Origin: UBA7683 sp964643895
GTDB taxonomy: Bacteria > Patescibacteriota > Saccharimonadia > Saccharimonadales > UBA7683
NCBI GenBank assembly: GCA_964643895.1
Contig: CAZXUE010000031.1
Span: forward strand, 1 to 7,611
Length of the DNA stretch: 7,611 nucleotides
Direction of reading: 5' to 3'
Shown here: positions 6,498 to 7,611 of the stretch, piece by piece
Layout: each line of letters starts with the position of its first letter
How positions within the stretch are numbered: position 1 is the first letter of the stretch
Program-made: the position numbers and the translations under genes
The notes under the pieces: model-generated
The model's database searches: none
Told to the model about the DNA's origin: nothing
The model's input: only the letters and a program-made list of their open reading frames with translations

Positions 6498-6910
6498 TGA
6501 GCAATTCCTATCACACCAATTAACGAGCTCATGTTCACCTCACGTTTACTGCCGTTATCGTAGTATGTCACTCGTACATCAACCCGTTTAATGCCCGGGG
6601 TTGGTTCGCTTACCTGCACCAAGCCGCTCTTATCGCCTGGCAGTATGTCCGGCAGGTCATTGGTAAAAGATATATTCTGACCATTTGGCAGGCTGTTATA
6701 GCTGCTATTTCTGAGCACCTCTATTTCACGCTGAGCAGCCCGCGTAGCTGTGTCGTGATAAAGTGCACGGCGCTGAGTATATTGAATTGTGTAAAAAAGT
6801 GATGCAATTCCTAAGCCAACTATGCCAATAACGGCTATGGAAACCAACAACTCGACTAAAGTGAAACCACCCTCGCCGAATACTGCATGACGTCTGCTCT
6901 GTTTTTTCAT
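6494..6910 (-). CDS. PilV/GspI-like minor prepilin
   Basis: The start is taken as ATG 6910, giving 138 residues. The frame continues upstream only through a TTG at 6961, which would add 17 hydrophobic residues before the basic leader and would lie inside the terminator. The leader M-K-K-Q-S-R-R-H-A-V-F-G-E-G-G (1-15) ends at a class III cleavage site, followed by F-T-L-V-E-L-L (16-22) with Glu at +5 and a hydrophobic helix to about 42. The segment A-A-Q-R-E-I-E-V-L-R (58-67) resembles the A-Q-x-x-E-x-L region of PilV/GspI minor pilins. It is the first gene of the long pilus operon, overlaps the PilW-like gene by 4 nt, and has no clear ribosome site. Confidence 0.85.
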   Translation of the reverse strand: MKKQSRRHAVFGEGGFTLVELLVSIAVIGIVGLGIASLFYTIQYTQRRALYHDTATRAAQREIEVLRNSSYNSLPNGQNISFTNDLPDILPGDKSGLVQVSEPTPGIKRVDVRVTYYDNGSKREVNMSSLIGVIGIAQ

Positions 6911-6920
6911 AATACTTATG

Positions 6921-6948
6921 ATTATGATACCACTTGGTAATGGGTAAA
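6921..6948 (-). promoter_or_regulatory. Possible promoter of the minor-pilin/pilMNO operon
   Basis: TTTACC (6948-6943, 4 of 6), a 16-nt spacer and CATAAT (6926-6921, 5 of 6) lie directly behind the pilin terminator, the -35 box reusing its T-tract. A 5+2+5 palindrome (6928-6939, T-A-C-C-A / T-G-G-T-A arms) fills the spacer and could be an operator. Transcription would start only a few nt before ATG 6910, so the mRNA may be nearly leaderless, which fits the missing ribosome site. The match is moderate and AT-rich sequence gives chance hits. Confidence 0.35.
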
Positions 6949-6978
6949 AAAATAGAGCCAATAAACTGGCTCTATTTT
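6946..6978 (-). terminator. Intrinsic terminator after the major pilin gene
   Basis: A perfect 12-bp stem (6949-6960 with 6967-6978) around a 6-nt loop is followed on the minus strand by a run of seven T that partly overlaps the A-T base of the stem. It begins 16 nt after the pilin stop codon. It should separate abundant pilin mRNA from the downstream assembly genes, with read-through supplying some operon transcript. Confidence 0.9.
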
Positions 6979-6993
6979 ATGAAGCCTAAAGAC

Positions 6994-7383
6994 TTAGTTT
7001 GTTACCGAAATGTTACCTTCTGGATTTGAACCCCACAGGTCGTCAACAGCCGTGAGCGTAAAACCGCTATCGGTTGTTGCGTAAGTGTAGTTCGCACTAC
7101 CATCAAATGTTGTGGCAAGCGAAGTATTGTTGCCACCGTCATCGCTATTAAGGTACTCAACTACCGCCTCTTTGTCTTCAGGGTATGCGCTATTCGTTGC
7201 GTAATACTCACCGAGCTTTGACTTTACCTGACTAAGTGTTGATTCTGCCTTGCTCTTGTTAGCCTTGTTCTGCGCACCAGAAAATGCCACAAAACCAATG
7301 GTTGCCAAGATGCCGATGATCACAATCACGATCAAAAGTTCAACAATCGTGAAACCTTTTTGGCCTAAGTTTAATTTTTTCAT
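6994..7383 (-). CDS. pilA: Major type IV pilin (prepilin)
   Basis: Counting from ATG 7383 there are 129 residues. The short basic leader M-K-K-L-N-L-G-Q-K-G (1-10) is followed by F-T-I-V-E-L-L (11-17), the classic prepilin peptidase site with Phe at +1 (N-methylated) and Glu at +5, and a hydrophobic helix to about 36 that packs in the filament core. The mature part has an amphipathic helix (about 37-62), a Y-P-x-x-K-E segment (67-72) and a small beta domain (about 90-128). There are no cysteines, so no C-terminal disulfide loop. The start is set by a near-perfect ribosome site 9 nt upstream; a further in-frame ATG at 7464 lies within the -10 box and cannot be used from that promoter. Its own strong promoter and terminator fit the most abundant subunit. 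It could also be named pilE. Confidence 0.93.
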   Translation of the reverse strand: MKKLNLGQKGFTIVELLIVIVIIGILATIGFVAFSGAQNKANKSKAESTLSQVKSKLGEYYATNSAYPEDKEAVVEYLNSDDGGNNTSLATTFDGSANYTYATTDSGFTLTAVDDLWGSNPEGNISVTN

Positions 7384-7392
7384 ATTGCCCAC

Positions 7393-7399
7393 CCTCCTT
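7393..7399 (-). promoter_or_regulatory. Strong ribosome binding site of the major pilin gene
   Basis: AAGGAGG lies 9 nt before ATG 7383-7381. It is the best anti-Shine-Dalgarno match in the window and decides the pilin start against the upstream ATG at 7464. Confidence 0.85.
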
Positions 7400-7427
7400 A
7401 GAGTGTTAGTAATTTTTGTGGTGGAGA

Positions 7428-7445
7428 GCACCTTCAAGAAGGTGC
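7428..7445 (-). promoter_or_regulatory. 5' leader hairpin of the pilin mRNA
   Basis: GCACCTTC pairs with GAAGGTGC around a tiny loop (7-8 bp). It lies about 10 nt from the predicted transcription start and about 30 nt before the ribosome site. No T-run follows, so it is not a terminator. A 5'-terminal hairpin of this kind may stabilise a highly expressed mRNA; that role is inferred. Confidence 0.5.
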
Positions 7446-7462
7446 CGCTCTTCCTAAGCGCC

Positions 7463-7491
7463 ATTATTGCTTATGCTTATTCTACTGTCAA
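7463..7491 (-). promoter_or_regulatory. Strong sigma-70-type promoter of the major pilin gene
   Basis: A perfect -35 box TTGACA (7491-7486), a 17-nt spacer and AATAAT (7468-7463, 5 of 6) give the best promoter in the window. Transcription would start near 7456, leaving a leader of about 73 nt containing the hairpin and the AAGGAGG site. Confidence 0.75.
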
Positions 7492-7525
7492 GAGGAAAGG
7501 TGTTATCACCCCAATCACGAAACCC

Positions 7526-7611
7526 CCCGTCATCCCGACCGAAGCGGAGGGACCTAGTATACCCATAGTGAATAAGGTAGATCTTTCCTCCTTCGCTGAA
7601 GCTACGGTGGA
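7526..7611. repeat. REP-like inverted pair of imperfect palindromes (runs off the right edge)
   Basis: Two short hairpins flank a spacer of about 33 nt. The first (7533-7552) pairs TCCC with GGGA and CCG with CGG around AAG. The second (7586-7611) pairs CTTC with GAAG around GCT, with TCC and GGA at its outer ends. The reverse complement of the first unit resembles the second (AGGTC/AGATC, then a C/T-rich run and TTCG), so they form a head-to-head pair. Such G/C-rich palindromes with a GTCATCCC edge are widespread interspersed elements. No coding frame covers the region. The element lies just upstream of the pilin promoter. Confidence 0.6.

Noticed and set aside
6911..6961. Extension of the PilV-like gene to TTG 6961
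   Set aside because: It would be translated from inside the terminator and place a hydrophobic stretch before the basic leader, unlike prepilins.
848..7383. Alternative genetic code with TGA read as glycine (as in Gracilibacteria)
   Set aside because: TGA ends five genes exactly at stop/start overlaps and at the expected protein lengths, and no conserved domain requires read-through.
7384..7464. A 27-residue N-terminal extension of the pilin beginning at ATG 7464
   Set aside because: The ATG lies inside the predicted -10 box, upstream of the transcription start. ATG 7383 has an AAGGAGG site and gives a normal short basic prepilin leader.
1..7611. CRISPR array, tRNA, rRNA or insertion sequence
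   Set aside because: No regularly spaced direct repeats, no cloverleaf with conserved tRNA arms, no rRNA-like sequence and no transposase frame were seen; coding genes cover nearly all of the window.

Overview
The window is almost entirely minus-strand coding sequence and carries the structural half of a type IV pilus (T4P) locus, two tRNA-modification genes, and the start of a secreted surface protein. Base composition looks balanced and TGA acts as a normal stop: five genes end with it. Several traits suggest a Candidate Phyla Radiation bacterium, most likely Candidatus Saccharibacteria (TM7) or a close relative. These are a T4P platform (PilM-PilN-PilO) with no recognisable PilP lipoprotein or PilQ secretin, a half-length TsaB, very compact ATGA-overlapped genes and small minor pilins. 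This assignment is inference from gene content and was not checked by database search.

Reading in the direction of transcription (right to left): the right edge (about 7526-7611) holds a REP-like pair of imperfect hairpins in inverted orientation. A consensus-grade promoter (TTGACA, 17-nt spacer, AATAAT) follows, then a roughly 70-nt leader with a compact 5' hairpin and a near-perfect Shine-Dalgarno, then the major pilin gene (7383-6994). A strong intrinsic terminator (6978-6946) closes that unit. Immediately behind it is a possible second promoter and the long operon: two small prepilin-like minor pilins (6910-6494 and 6497-5823), a large PilX-like minor pilin with a beta-rich extracellular region (5818-4394), pilM (4369-3275), pilN (3278-2634), pilO (2637-2035), a 96-residue membrane protein in the slot where pilP normally lies (2038-1748), tsaE (1728-1237) and a short tsaB (1240-848). 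Most junctions are 4-nt stop/start overlaps, implying translational coupling. After tsaB, an extended -10 promoter drives a new unit whose first gene (765 to beyond position 1) encodes a signal-peptide-bearing secreted protein with an autotransporter-like repeat motif; it is cut by the left edge.

Functional picture: the pilin is the bulk subunit; the three minor pilins probably form the priming/tip complex, with the large PilX-like protein as candidate tip adhesin; PilM (cytoplasmic actin-like ring) with PilN and PilO (bitopic membrane proteins) forms the alignment platform. The motor ATPases (PilB/PilT), PilC and the prepilin peptidase PilD are not here and may lie to the right or elsewhere. 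TsaE and TsaB belong to synthesis of the t6A37 tRNA modification and appear to share the pilus operon by position rather than by function. The gene-free stretches (7384-7611, 6911-6993, 766-847) are all under 300 bases and are described below.
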